A stretch of DNA of 64,000 bases, from NCBI GenBank assembly GCA_963752855.1, contig CAVVZX010000038.1, positions 124,001 through 188,000 of the forward strand. Reading direction: 5' to 3'. Source of the DNA: DATJPW01 sp963752855 (GTDB taxonomy: Bacteria; Desulfobacterota; Desulfomonilia; Desulfomonilales; Desulfomonilaceae). Shown here in pieces: positions 7,861-17,936 of the stretch. Numbering within the stretch: position 1 is the stretch's first letter; every line of letters begins with the position of its first letter. Position numbers and translations under genes: made by a program. Below the pieces are notes generated by a model. That model saw nothing but the letters and a program-made list of their open reading frames with translations, was not told where the DNA came from and did no database searches.

Positions 7861-9210
7861 ATGTTGAAGCCTTTTCTAAGGGTGCTTGCCCCAAACCAAG
7901 CGCTGGAGCTAGTCAAGATTTTCGGCCCCACTGAAATTGAGCGCATTGCGATGGCCGAAGGGCTGTTTCGCGTCCTTGCTGAACCTGTAGTATCCACCGA
8001 AGACATGCCGGAGTTTGATCGTTCCACTATGGACGGTTTCGCCGTGCGTTCCAGGGATACCTTTGGAAGCTCCGAAGGCGCGCCTGCCCTTTTCCAAATT
8101 GTCGGTGAAATATCAATGGGAGAAATCCAGGATACTAAATTAAAAAAGGGAGAGGCAGTCCGAATCTGGACAGGAGGCGCCCTGCCCTCTGAGGCCGATG
8201 CCGTGGTAATGATCGAGCACTCGGAGGAGCTTGGCGATAATACTCTGGAAGTGCTTAAGGCTGTCGCGCCGTTCGAGAATGTTGTCCGCCGCGGAGAGGA
8301 TTTCAGAAGTGGGGAAACCTTTCTTCAGGCCGGGCATCGTTTGAGACCTCAGGACTTGGGCCTGTTGGCGGCAATGGGACGGCAGACCGTAAGTGTCTAT
8401 CGGAAGCCCAATGTGGCTGTTATCAGTTCCGGCGATGAAATAATTCCCATAGACCAGGAGCCGCTCCCCGGCTGTATACGTGATGTGAATCGCTATACGA
8501 TAACTTCGATGATCCGGGAAGCCCATGCGAATCCTCTGTGGATCGGCATCGCCCCCGACGATTTAGATTCTGTTTCCTCTTTGATCGAGCAGGGCCTGAA
8601 CACTGCCGACCTGGTCCTCATATCGGGCGGCAGCTCTATGGGTAGTCGTGATCACGTAATTGAAGCTATTCGATCCTATAAGGATTCGGAAATCCTTCTT
8701 CACGGCGTCTCCGTGTCCCCGGGAAAGCCGCTCATATTGGGTCGAGTCGGCCGAAAGCCGATTGCCGGGTTACCCGGGCATCCTGTTTCAGCAATGATTT
8801 GTTTTGAGCAGTTCATTGTTCCGCTGATTCGCCGTCTGGAAGGCGAAGACGTGATACGGCCTTTCCTCAGACCGAGCTGCCGAGCGTTACTCAGCAGGAA
8901 TATTCCTTCCAAGGAAGGCCGGATGGATTTCGTCAGAGTTCGGCTCATGAAGAGAAACGATGGTCTTGTTGCCGTCCCTGTGCCGGCCAAATCTGGAATG
9001 ATCTCTTCCATGGTGCGAGCTGACGGTGTCATAACTATAGAACCCGACTGCGAAGGGCTGTACAAAGGTCAAGAAGTAACCGTAAGTCTGTTTGCCCGCT
9101 GGGGGGGAGAAGACAGTGAGAAGGAACATCTACTTGGACATGAAGGCGCCGGAAGAAGCCCTGGCGCTCTTCTTGAATCGACTCAGCAGGAAAAGCTTTC
9201 CCGGAGCTGA
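7861..9210 (+). CDS. moeA: Molybdopterin molybdenumtransferase MoeA
   Basis: Inserts molybdenum into adenylylated molybdopterin. Family marks: FDRSTMDGFAV, RIWTGGALPSEADAVVMIE, VAVISSGDEIIP, ISGGSSMGSRD, GVSVSPGKP and GLPGHPVSAM, in the right order. ATG 7861 (MLKPFLRVL) fits better than an ATG 42 nt upstream. The family end falls at EVTVSLFARW. The last ~35 residues are probably spurious: one more G in the run at 9101 would put a TGA at 9117-9119, overlapping the GTG of the next moeA-like gene. The reading frame as given runs to 9210. Confidence 0.92.
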   Translation: MLKPFLRVLAPNQALELVKIFGPTEIERIAMAEGLFRVLAEPVVSTEDMPEFDRSTMDGFAVRSRDTFGSSEGAPALFQIVGEISMGEIQDTKLKKGEAVRIWTGGALPSEADAVVMIEHSEELGDNTLEVLKAVAPFENVVRRGEDFRSGETFLQAGHRLRPQDLGLLAAMGRQTVSVYRKPNVAVISSGDEIIPIDQEPLPGCIRDVNRYTITSMIREAHANPLWIGIAPDDLDSVSSLIEQGLNTADLVLISGGSSMGSRDHVIEAIRSYKDSEILLHGVSVSPGKPLILGRVGRKPIAGLPGHPVSAMICFEQFIVPLIRRLEGEDVIRPFLRPSCRALLSRNIPSKEGRMDFVRVRLMKRNDGLVAVPVPAKSGMISSMVRADGVITIEPDCEGLYKGQEVTVSLFARWGGEDSEKEHLLGHEGAGRSPGALLESTQQEKLSRS

Positions 9211-11162
9211 AACCGTTCCGGTTACCGAAGCCCGAGGAAGAGTGACTGCGGCCCCTGTTTATGCCCGCCTTTCCTCGCCTAATTTTCACACCGCCGCTAT
9301 GGATGGATTCGCGGTTGTTGCAGAAAGCACGTTCGGCGCGGGACCTGAAAATCCGATCTCTCTGAGGATCGGCCGAGACGCATGGCCGGTAAACACCGGC
9401 CGCCCGATACCTTCCGCCGCGAATGCGGTGATAATGATAGAAAATGCCAATTTCATTGATGATGAGAATTTCGAGATCGAGCAGGCTGTTGTCCCATGGC
9501 AGAAACGCAAGGCGAGTGGGCGAAGATTTTGTCGCATCGGAAATGATACTCCCCGCTCGCCACATAGTGACGTCATACGAGGTCGGAGCGCTTCTGGCGG
9601 GCGGAGTGGGATCAATTGAGGTAATGCGCAAGCCCCAGGTCGCTATTATCCCCACCGGGTCGGAGCTTGGTTTCGCCCGATGTGCTTGCTGACAAAGGGC
9701 CGGGCCCGGGAGAGGTCGTCGAGTATAATTCGTCCATACTCGCGGGCCTGGTTGAAGACGCCGGAGGCGTGGCCCTTCGGTGGCCTATTGTTCCCGATAA
9801 TTACGAGGCCATCAAGCAGGCCATAGCGGACGCGGTAAAGTCGGACGCTAACCTGGTCGTAATCAATGCAGGCTCTTCCGCGGGCAGTGAGGACTACACA
9901 GCCGCGGCCATAAGCGAATTGGGCGAGGTCCTGGTTCACGGCGTCGCTATGATGCCCGGAAAGCCCACGATCCTCGGCATCGTCGACGAAAAGCCTGTGA
10001 TGGGCAACCCGGATATCCGGTGTCCGCGGTCTTTTCTTTCGAGGTCTTCGGCGTGCCTTTGCTGAAGTCCATGCAGGGGCTCCCCCAGGGACAGCGGGCC
10101 GCTATATCGGCTGTGACAGCCAGGAAGATACCATCGAAACTCGGGCGAGAGGAATTCGTGCGTGTGCGGCTGGGAAAAGTCGCGGGTCGCGTTATTGCCG
10201 CTCCGCTACCAAGGGGAGCAGGTTCCATCACCACGCTGACCAAAGCGGACGGAATCCTTCGAATACCTTCTCGCACGGAAGGAATCGAACAGGCAGCATT
10301 GGTTGATGTGGAACTTCTCAGGCCCGCGGAGCAGATAGATCGCACTATTGTGGTCATCGGGAGCCACGATTTGACGCTCGACCTACTGGCGGACGAGCTG
10401 ATCCCTCATGGTGTTTTTCTGTCTTCGAGCCACGTGGGCAGCTTGGGCGGCTTGATGGCCTTGAAGAATCGAACCGCTCATGTTGCGCCCTCGCATTTGC
10501 TGGACACCGAAACCGGCGAATACAACTGGTCATACATCCGCAAATACATTCCCGAGGTCCCGGTTAGGCTGTTCCACGGCGTAATGCGGGAACAGGGCTT
10601 CATTGTCCAAAAGGGGAACCCCAAGTCCATCACGAGTTTTGAAGACCTCGTGCGAGACGATGTGACCTATATCAACCGTCAGGCGGGCGCGGGAACGAGA
10701 GTGCTCCTGGACTATAATCTGGACCGTCTTGGGCTGGATCCCGCAAAGATCAAAGGCTATGAAATTGAGGAATTTACCCACACAACGGTGGCTGTGGCGG
10801 TCCTGTCCGGTGTGGCGGATGTCGGCATGGGAGTATTGGCCGCGGCCCGAGCCTTGGACCTTGATTTTGTCCCGGTCGCGACCGAGCAGTACGATCTTGT
10901 GATTCCTGAAGAATTCCTCTCGGACGAAAAGATCGGCGCCCTCCTCGAAGTAATCAAAGGGGACAGCTTCAAGAATAAAGTGCTTGCCCTGGGCGGGTAC
11001 GGTGTGGACAGGAGCGGGGAAGAGATTTTGCCCAAGATGGAAGTTAGGCATGCTTTCAGGGCATTGACAGGCTGTACCGTTTTCATTAATGTTTTAGGTG
11101 AATCCGCCATGCGCCACAGAGGCAAATGGCAGATGACTGGGAGTCGGACGCTACAGATATGA
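9116..11162 (+). CDS. MoeA fused to a periplasmic-binding-like domain (three frame breaks)
   Basis: GTG 9116 has GGGAG 8 nt ahead and overlaps the likely stop of moeA. The MoeA half shows FHTAAMDGFAVVAE, AANAVIMIENA, VINAGSSAGSEDY and HGVAMMPGKP. From about residue 420 it continues with a PBP-like domain (IVVIGSHDLTLDLLADELI, then HVGSLGGLMALK, QAGAGTRVLLDYNLDRLGL and HTTVAVAVLSGVADVGMG), the arrangement found in MoeA/ModE-type fusion proteins thought to sense or hand over a ligand. Breaks near 9504, 9667 and 10011 are each one base in AAA, GG or GGG, and the joined protein is smooth. The last ~40 residues look unlike the family and may be off-frame. Confidence 0.85.
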
Positions 11163-11171
11163 GGTTGTGAC

Positions 11172-11350
11172 ATGGAACACCAATTCACACTGGAATATTG
11201 GCTGGACGATGATTGGTACGTGGGGAAGCTGAAGGAAGTTCCCGGTGTCTTTAGCCAAGGGAGACACGGAAGAATTGGAAGAGAACATCCGAGACGCAGT
11301 ATCAACTGATGACGAAGAGACGGAGCGCTGACCAGTACCATCATGCCTAA
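11172..11350 (+). CDS. HicB-like antitoxin, solitary (two frame breaks)
   Basis: Starts MEHQFTLEYWLDDDWYVGKL and continues KEVPGVFSQG, the HicB partial RNase-H-like fold, with a GAGG site ahead of ATG 11172. Single-base breaks near 11272 and 11308 lead to EELEENIRDA and then YQLMTKRRSADQYHHA, ending at 11350. No HicA toxin lies on either side. A second, more decayed copy is at 35285. It is probably an orphan regulator or a relic. Confidence 0.55.
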
Positions 11351-11570
11351 GATACTATCGAATAATCCCGTCATATAGGATGGACGATTGCAGTCAACCC
11401 GCCGTCAAAACGTTCACATGCATCAAAATACGTGAGTCCGATTCTCTCGTCAGCGTCTTTCTAAGCTGATTGCGTTCCACATCAAAATGCCCGAAGATGT
11501 AAAGCCACACGCGGTAAGATTATGGTTGACCGCGGTCGTGCGGAGAAGGTACCCTCAAAAAGAAACAAAG

Positions 11571-11735
11571 AAGCCCTTTTCTTCACAACGTGGAAACGGT
11601 TCTGCCTCCGTCCGCGCAGGAGGGACTCGCGGGGTCCTTTTCCGGTCCGGAAAACGAACCAGGGACGCGGACGTTGGTCCGAATACCCCCAAAATCGCAG
11701 GACCGCTGCACAATTCAGGGATGTAAATCATACTA
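11571..11735 (+). repeat. Copy A of duplicated kinase leader
   Basis: Non-coding stretch closely matching copy B at 16053-16220: shared TTCTTCACAACGTG, CCGGTCCGGAAAACGAACCA and CACAATTCAGGGAT. Weaker similarity reaches back to about 11426. It is the original leader of the first tandem kinase gene, now separated from it by an IS630 element inserted at TA 11734-11735. The rest of 11351-11570 shows no gene. Confidence 0.75.
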
Positions 11736-12851
11736 GTGTAGTGTATCCATGATAGCTTTACAGCGATTAACCTTTTCGAGTATTTCATCTACGTTCTTGG
11801 TCCACACGAAGGGTTTCGGGTTTTGGTTGTAGGTTTTGATAAAGTTCTCAATGGTGTCAACCAGGTCAGGTACGCTGTGGAATACGCCTCTGCGAATACG
11901 TTTTCGAGAGATCTCTGCAAACCAGCGCTCAATAAGATTCACCCACGAGGAGCTGGTTGGAATGAAGTGTGGATGAAAGCGGGGGTGCTTTGCTAACCAC
12001 TGTTTGACGTCTGGGTGCTTGTGAGTCCCATAGTTGTCAAGGATCAGGTGGAGATCCAACCCTTTTGGTGTTTCTCGATTGACCTTTCGGAGGAATTTGA
12101 GGAATTCGATGTTCCGGTGCCGAGAATAGCATGAGCCGATAACTGTGCCTTCCAGAATGTTGAGGGCCGCAAAGAGGCAGATGGTGCCATTGCGCTTGTA
12201 ATCATGGGTCATGGTGCCGCACCGACCTTTTTTCAGCGGCAACCCAGGCTGGGTATGATCGAGGGCTTGAATTTGGGATTTCTCGTCCACGCACAATACC
12301 AATGCCTTGTCCGGCGGATCAAGATAGACGCCGACAACGTCGGTAAGCTTTTCTACGAAGAGTTTGTCTCTGGAGAGCTTAAAGGTCCTTATTCGGTGGG
12401 GCTTAAGACCGTGGGCTCTCCATATCTGGGCCACCACGTTATGACCGACGCCCTGAGTCTTGGCCATACTGCGCGTACTCCAGTGTGTGGCGTCAGCAGG
12501 CACAGTGTGCAGTGTGGCTTCCACTATCGCCTTGACCTTCTCCCCGTCAAGCCGCCTGGGACTTGGACCTTTCGGAGCGTCCTTGGTCAGCCCAACAGAT
12601 CCCTGATCCTGGAAACGCTTGCGCCAAACCAGGACCGTCGGACGACTGGTTTGCAGTTGTCGAGCAATCGCAGTGTTGGAGAGCCCCTGTGCCGCCAGCA
12701 AGCAAATCCGCGACCGAAACGCAACACGTTGCGGAGTCCTCCTGGCGCGCACCCAAGTCTCCAACTGGCTTCGTTGCTCGCTACTCATCGACAACGGCTC
12801 GGCTTTATTTCTCATAGACCCGGTTGTAATAAAACCGAAACCTACTGTCAA
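11733..12851 (-). CDS. IS630-family transposase (DDE, 372 aa)
   Basis: N-terminal helix-turn-helix (RICLLAAQGLSNTAIARQL, then TSRPTVLVWRKRF) followed by a DDE catalytic core: ALVLCVDEKSQIQALD (first Asp), LHLILDNYGTHKHPDV (second Asp) and SSSWVNLIERWFAEISRKRI (Glu). All three catalytic residues are present, so it may be active. The real start may be one of the later ATGs (MRNKAEPLSM). The stop codon TAG is not in the element: the last sense codon CAC is the tip of the inverted repeat, and the TA target plus one flanking base make the stop. Confidence 0.9.
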   Translation of the reverse strand: MTVGFGFITTGSMRNKAEPLSMSSEQRSQLETWVRARRTPQRVAFRSRICLLAAQGLSNTAIARQLQTSRPTVLVWRKRFQDQGSVGLTKDAPKGPSPRRLDGEKVKAIVEATLHTVPADATHWSTRSMAKTQGVGHNVVAQIWRAHGLKPHRIRTFKLSRDKLFVEKLTDVVGVYLDPPDKALVLCVDEKSQIQALDHTQPGLPLKKGRCGTMTHDYKRNGTICLFAALNILEGTVIGSCYSRHRNIEFLKFLRKVNRETPKGLDLHLILDNYGTHKHPDVKQWLAKHPRFHPHFIPTSSSWVNLIERWFAEISRKRIRRGVFHSVPDLVDTIENFIKTYNQNPKPFVWTKNVDEILEKVNRCKAIMDTLH

Positions 12852-12872
12852 GACATTATGATGACATTACAC
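11736..12872 (-). mobile_element. IS630-family insertion sequence, copy 1
   Basis: A 1137-bp element bounded by TA duplications at 11734-11735 and 12873-12874, as expected for IS630/Tc1 elements. The ends are related inverted repeats: GTGTAGTGTATCCATGAT on the left and, read inward from the right, GTGTAATGTCATCATAATGT. Comparison with the uninterrupted copy at 16200-16225 shows exactly what was split: the kinase leader ends at ...TACTA and resumes at TAGGAGTCCG. Confidence 0.85.
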
Positions 12873-12885
12873 TAGGAGTCCGATC

Positions 12886-14615
12886 TTGAATCCGGGGCGC
12901 CTCATCAGTAAGGCCCTGTCCTACATCGAACCGACACTCGGTAGCCGAGAAGAGGAGTACCGTCTGTCTTTTCTCGAGGCGGACAAGAAGAGGTTCTCGC
13001 AAGGGGTAGCGCTGGCGTCCTTGCTGGTCCTGGTGTTTATCTACAGCGACTACATTTTCTTTGGGATAAGTCGACAATTCTGGGCGCTGCTCGCTTTTAG
13101 ATTGTTTCTCATAGGCGTCGGTTATAACTTTCATCGCCGTTTCAGAGAAACTGAAGAGTCCCGAGCAATTTGATTGGGCCGCTCTGGCTATCACGCTTGT
13201 CGGCGTCATCCGTCCTGTTGTACATGTCCAGTAGTCGGCCGGTTTCGTACACGGTGATTAGCATGGAGCCGTTGATCGCGATAAGCATGTTACTTGCTCT
13301 GCCCTGGGAATTTGATCTTCCGCGCCTTCCGGCATTCCTGATCACTATAGGCACGCATTGGTTTGCCTTTACTTCAGGGCTAGCATGCGAGTTTCAGAAG
13401 CTCATCTTGATATTGGTGACGCAGCTAGGGGCCAACATTCTGGGATTTTTGTTTCCGTTCTCCTCAACAATGCAAGAAGAAGGCAGTTCCTGTCGCAAGT
13501 GACTCTTCAGGAGGCCAGAGCGGAGCTTGAAGCAGCCAATAAATCTCTCGAATCGGAAATCATGGAGCGCAAACGAGCGGAACGGACACTTCGGCAGAGC
13601 GAAGAAAGATTCAAGGAATTGGCTGAGCTTCTGCCCACGTTTGTTTATGAGTTTGACGAAAACGGCAGGTTCACTTTCGTGAACCGAAGCGGACTGGAAC
13701 TAGGCGGATACACGCAGGACGACGTGGCCGCAGGGGTGACTGTGACCGGCGTGGTCATACCGGAAGACGTGGAAAGGGTGGCCAACAACATATCCCGAGT
13801 CATGAGAGGAGAGAGGCTGTATGCGGAGCCATACACGCTTCTAAGGAAAAACGGCGCGACTGCCGAGATAGAAACGTGGTCGACTCCAATCGTACGCGAT
13901 GACAAGATTGCGGGCGTAAGGGGTGTCGGCATAGACGTCACGGAACGAAAGGCGGCCGAAGAGCGCATCAAGGCATCCCTCAAGGAAAAAGAGGTCCTCC
14001 TCCGCGAAATCCACCACCGGGTAAAAAACAACCTTGCCGTGATTAACGCTCTTCTCACCCTTCAGTCGCAGTTCGGCGCGGATGACGTGAGAGAAATGTT
14101 CGAGAGCGTTCAGGATCGCATAAGAGCTATGGCCATTGCCCACGAGAAACTGTATCAAACCGAAAACCTAGCGGCGTTGAATGTAGATGAGTACACAACG
14201 AGCCTTGTGGATAAGCTTTTTGGTTATCATCAGGATCTAGCGACACGAATCACTTTAAGGAACGGAAATTGAGAGAATTTCTCTGGGGATTGATACGGCA
14301 ATCCCGTTGGGCATGATCGTGACTGAATTGGTCTCAAACTGTCTGAAGCACGCTTATCCTGAAGGAACGGAAGGAGAGGTGGCAGTCTCTGTTCGAACCG
14401 TCGCAAAGCAAGAATACGAACTGGTAGTGAGCGACAAGGGTGTAGGAATACCGAACGATGGGGACCGGAAGGACGCCCAATCGTTCGGCTTGGATTTGGT
14501 ATGCGCCCTCGTCGATCAGCTTGATGGCCATATAGAGATCTGCGGAATCAACGGAACAGACGTGCGTATACGTTTTAAGGAAGTCAAGAAGAGTCGAGGG
14601 GGGGCAGCGATTTGA
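12886..14615 (+). CDS. Membrane PAS histidine kinase, tandem copy 1 (frame breaks)
   Basis: About 575 residues if joined: a hydrophobic N-terminal sensor of several helices, a short coiled coil (EARAELEAANKSLESEIMER), one PAS domain (FVYEFDENGRFTFVNRSGLE), then a HisKA_2-type phospho-acceptor REIHHRVKNNLAVINALL and an ATPase domain with TELVSNCLKHAYPEG and DKGVGI. Breaks near 13110, 13210 and 14262. The sequence is near-identical in plan to copy 2. The start is TTG 12886 here where copy 2 has ATG; GGAG lies 7 nt ahead, just after the IS630 insertion that cut off the native leader. Expression is therefore doubtful. Its response regulator is truncated. Confidence 0.85.
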
Positions 14616-14657
14616 AGAAGAAGCGAATTCTTGTGGTTGAGATGACAGGATAATTGC
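14612..14657 (+). pseudogene. 5' stub of response regulator (copy 1)
   Basis: TTG 14612 overlaps the kinase stop (TTGA). The stub reads KKKRILVVE and, after a lost base, DRIIA, identical in plan to the regulator at 17933. It stops where the second IS630-type element begins. The remaining ~110 codons are missing. Confidence 0.75.
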
Positions 14658-14660
14658 TTA

Positions 14661-15924
14661 GACAAAAAATACGAACTTCCGGATGTTTTTCCATACATTA
14701 GGCCAGCTCGCGTCCGAGTGGTCGGCGCAATTGACGCCCTGCTTTTGCCGCGACGTCCATTAATACCAATGCGCGGCTGAAAATGTAATTTGGCCTCGCG
14801 TAGTTTCGCCGTTCCTGCTATGTCCTCCCAGGCTACGGGAGGTAGTCATGGCAAGGATCACCAAAGCCCGTCCGCATATGTCGGAAGAAGACCTCCGGAT
14901 CCGACTGAAGGCCACTCCGGATCGCAAGACCGCCCAGAAATTGTTGGTAATTTTGAATGCCACTGTAGATCCGAGACCTGCGGAAGAAATAGCCCTTCAT
15001 ATGGGGGTGTCGGTTCACAGTGTGCACAACTGGATTTCGGCCTACAATAGATCGGGTCTTGAAGGAATCTTGGGCACTGGAATTCCTGAGCCGCGAAATG
15101 GGCATATGAGTAGGGAAGAAGAAATCCTCTTGTTGAAGCCCTTTTTCGACAGCGCTGCAAAGGGAGAGATCACTACTGTAGCTCGGATCCGGGAGGCTCT
15201 TGAGGACCGTGTGGGCAAACCATTGCATCATTCTGTCGTTTACAGGTTCTCGCACAGAAATGGGTGGCGCAAGGTGGTGCCGAGACCCAGCCATGTGAAA
15301 TCCCGAGAGGAAGTCCAAGAAGAGTTCAAGAAAGAGTTTCCCGAGAAGATCAACGGAATTCTCGCTCAAAGAGATCCCGACGACTCCCGGCCCGTGGCCC
15401 TTCTGTCCCAGGATGAAGGAAGATTCGGCAGGATCAACCCGCCTCGGGCCTGTTGGGCTCCTGAAGGGATGCGGCCTAAGGTCCCTCGACAGATCGTACG
15501 CGCATATGTGTACGTGTACACGGCTCTGTGCATGGCATCCGGGAAAATGACCTCCCTGATCCTTCCCTACGCCAACACCGATATGATGAATCTGTTTCTG
15601 AAGCAAGTTTCGCAGGACTTCAAAGATTTCTTCGTGATTATGCTCATCGACCAAGCAGGATGGCACGTGGCAAAAAAACTAAGGGTACCATCAAACATAA
15701 GACTGCTCCCGCAACCTCCACATAGCCCGGAACTCAATCCGGTCGAGCATGTCTGGGAAGATCTGAGAGAAAAAGCCATGCCGAACAAGGCATTCAAATC
15801 TCTCGATGAAGTAGAGGAAGCACTTTGTCGTCGGCTGAGACAGCTCGAAAGTGATCCTAACATGGTTCGGTCGATGACCGACTTTCCATACTTGAGAGTC
15901 ACTTGTTAAGAAGCGCATTCGTAT
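14661..15924 (+). mobile_element. IS630-family insertion sequence, copy 2 (ends approximate)
   Basis: Inserted in the copy-1 response regulator. TA dinucleotides at 14659-14660 and 15925-15926 could be the target duplication, and AATACGAA occurs near both ends in inverted orientation, but a full inverted repeat is not clear. The 5' 190 nt (14661-14847) hold no gene. It is a different IS630 subgroup from the first element. Confidence 0.6.
14848..15909 (+). CDS. IS630-family transposase (353 aa)
   Basis: ATG 14848 follows GGGAGG. N-terminal helix-turn-helix (EEIALHMGVSVHSVHNWISA), an Arg-rich linker, and a DDE domain: LLSQDEGRFGRINPPRA (first Asp), IMLIDQAGWHVAKKL (second Asp) and SPELNPVEHVWEDLREKAM (Glu). 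Uninterrupted and of normal length, so it may be functional. Only distantly similar to the 372-aa transposase at 11733. It carries ISXO-like features such as the 'SPELNPVEHVWEDLRE' ending common in single-ORF IS630 relatives. Confidence 0.9.
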   Translation: MARITKARPHMSEEDLRIRLKATPDRKTAQKLLVILNATVDPRPAEEIALHMGVSVHSVHNWISAYNRSGLEGILGTGIPEPRNGHMSREEEILLLKPFFDSAAKGEITTVARIREALEDRVGKPLHHSVVYRFSHRNGWRKVVPRPSHVKSREEVQEEFKKEFPEKINGILAQRDPDDSRPVALLSQDEGRFGRINPPRACWAPEGMRPKVPRQIVRAYVYVYTALCMASGKMTSLILPYANTDMMNLFLKQVSQDFKDFFVIMLIDQAGWHVAKKLRVPSNIRLLPQPPHSPELNPVEHVWEDLREKAMPNKAFKSLDEVEEALCRRLRQLESDPNMVRSMTDFPYLRVTC

Positions 15925-16052
15925 TAGTCCTTGGAAGACAGAAATCATCAGGTAGCGAGTCCGTATTCTCGCCCTCCGATTTTTTCTGTATCCGATTGCG
16001 TTTCAAATACCGAAGGGGTAAAAGATTGTCGTTCACCCCAGTCGTGCTAAAG

Positions 16053-16220
16053 AAGGCTTTTTCTTCACAACGTGCAAACGGTTTTGCCTTCGTCCACGCG
16101 GGGGAAGACTCGCTGGATCCCTTTCCGGTCCGGAAAACGAACCAATGACCGGGCGTCGGTCCTATCCCCGATATCGCAGGACCACTGCACAATTCAGGGA
16201 TATAAACCACACTAGGAGTC
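16053..16220 (+). repeat. Copy B of duplicated kinase leader
   Basis: Uninterrupted form of the leader described at 11571. Similarity to copy A begins near 15952 and runs to the kinase start. It holds no gene; the conservation reflects the tandem duplication. Confidence 0.75.
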
Positions 16221-16222
16221 CG

Positions 16223-17936
16223 ATGTTGAATCCGGGGCGCCTCATCAGTAAGGCCCTGTCCTACATCGAACCAACCCTTGGCAGCCGAGAACGAGAGTAT
16301 CGTCTGTCTTTCCTTGGGGCGGACAAGAAGAGGTTTTCGCAAGCGCTGGTGTTTGCATCCATCGTTTTCCTGGTGCTTATCTGCTACGACTACATTTTCA
16401 TTGAAATACGTCGACAATTCTGGGTGCTCTCGGCTTTGAGGTTGCTTTTTATAGGCGGGGTCATATCTTTCATCGCCGTTTCAAAAAAGCTGAAGAAGCC
16501 CGAACATTATGATTGTGCCGCCCTGGCTGTGACGCTTGTCGGCGTCATCATCCACTTGTATGTGTTCAATAGTCGACCGGTTTCGTACACGATGATCATG
16601 GCTGCCGAGCCGTTACTCTCGATAAGTATGTACTTGGTCTTGCCTGGGAATTTGATCTTCCGTGCCTTCCCGGCATTGCTGATTTCCATAGCCACCTTAT
16701 GGGCTTGTCTTTACGTCAGAAATGCCTTGCAGGTTAAGGAACTCATCCTAATATTTATAGCGCAGATAGGCGCTAACGGGCTGGGTACTTTTGTTTCAGT
16801 TCTCCTCAACAATTCAAGGAGAAGCCAGTTCCTGACGCAAGTCACTCTTCAGGAGGCCAAAGTCGAACTCGAAACAGAAGTCATAGAGCGCAAACGGGCG
16901 GAATCGACTCTTCGACAGAGCGAAGAAAGATTCAAGGAATTGGCTGAGTTTCTGCCCGCATTTGTTTATGAGTTGGACGAGAACGGCAGGTTCACTTTCG
17001 TCAACCGCAGCGGGCTGGAATTAGGCGGATACACGCGGACGATGACCTGGCCGCAGGAGTGACTGTGACCGGCGTGGTCATACCGGAAGACCAGGAAAGA
17101 GCCGCCAACAATAGATCCAGAGTTTTGAGCGGAGAAAGGATATATGCAGAACCATTCACGCTTGTGAGGAAAAACGGCGGTACTGCTCAGATAGAAACGT
17201 GGTCGACTCCCATCATACGCGATGACGTGATTGTGGGCATAAGAGGTGTTGGCATAGACGTCACCGAACGAAAGGCGGCCGAAGCGCGCATCAAGGCTTC
17301 CCTAAGGAGAAAGAGGTCCTTCTCCGCGAAATCCATCACCGGGTAAAAAACAACCTTGCAGTGATTAACGCTCTTCTCGACCTCCAGTCGGAGTTCGGCA
17401 CGGGTGACGTCAGAGAAATGTTCGAGAGCGTTCAGGATCGCATAAGAGCTATGGCTATCGCCCACGAGAAACTGTATCAAACTGAAAACCTAGCCGTCGT
17501 GAATGTGGAGGAGTACACAAAGACCATCGTGGATCAGCTTCTTAGTTATCACGGGGACCTGGCAACACGAGTCACTTTCAGGAAAGAAATTGAGAAAATT
17601 TCATTAGGGATTGATGCGGCAATCCCGTTGGGCATGATCCTGACTGAATTGGTCTTAAACTGTCTGAAACACGCTTATCCTGAAGGAAGTGTAGGAGAGG
17701 TGGCAGTCTCTATTCGGGCCGTAGGAAAGCAAGAATACGAACTGATAGTAAGTGACAAGGGTGTAGGAATGACGGGCGATGTGCACTGGACGGATGCCAA
17801 GTCGTTCGGCTTAAATCTGGTATGCGCCCTCGTGGATCAGCTTCATGGTCATATGGAGATCTGCGGAATCGATGGAACAAACGTGCGCATACGTTTTAAG
17901 GAAGTCAAGAAGAGTCGAGGGGGGGCAGCGATGTGA
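16223..17936 (+). CDS. Membrane PAS histidine kinase, tandem copy 2 (two frame breaks)
   Basis: Intact counterpart of the copy at 12886. ATG 16223 with GGAG 4 nt ahead. Several membrane helices (about residues 45-190), a coiled coil (KVELETEVIERKRAESTLRQ), a PAS domain, HisKA_2 (HRVKNNLAVINALLDLQSEF) and a HATPase domain (MILTELVLNCLKHAYPEGS, DKGVGM). Comparison with copy 1 places breaks at about 17036 (GGG read as GG) and 17313 (AAA read as AA), both homopolymer changes. The stop overlaps the GTG of the response regulator (GTGA), so kinase and regulator are a coupled pair. Signal unknown. Confidence 0.88.
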
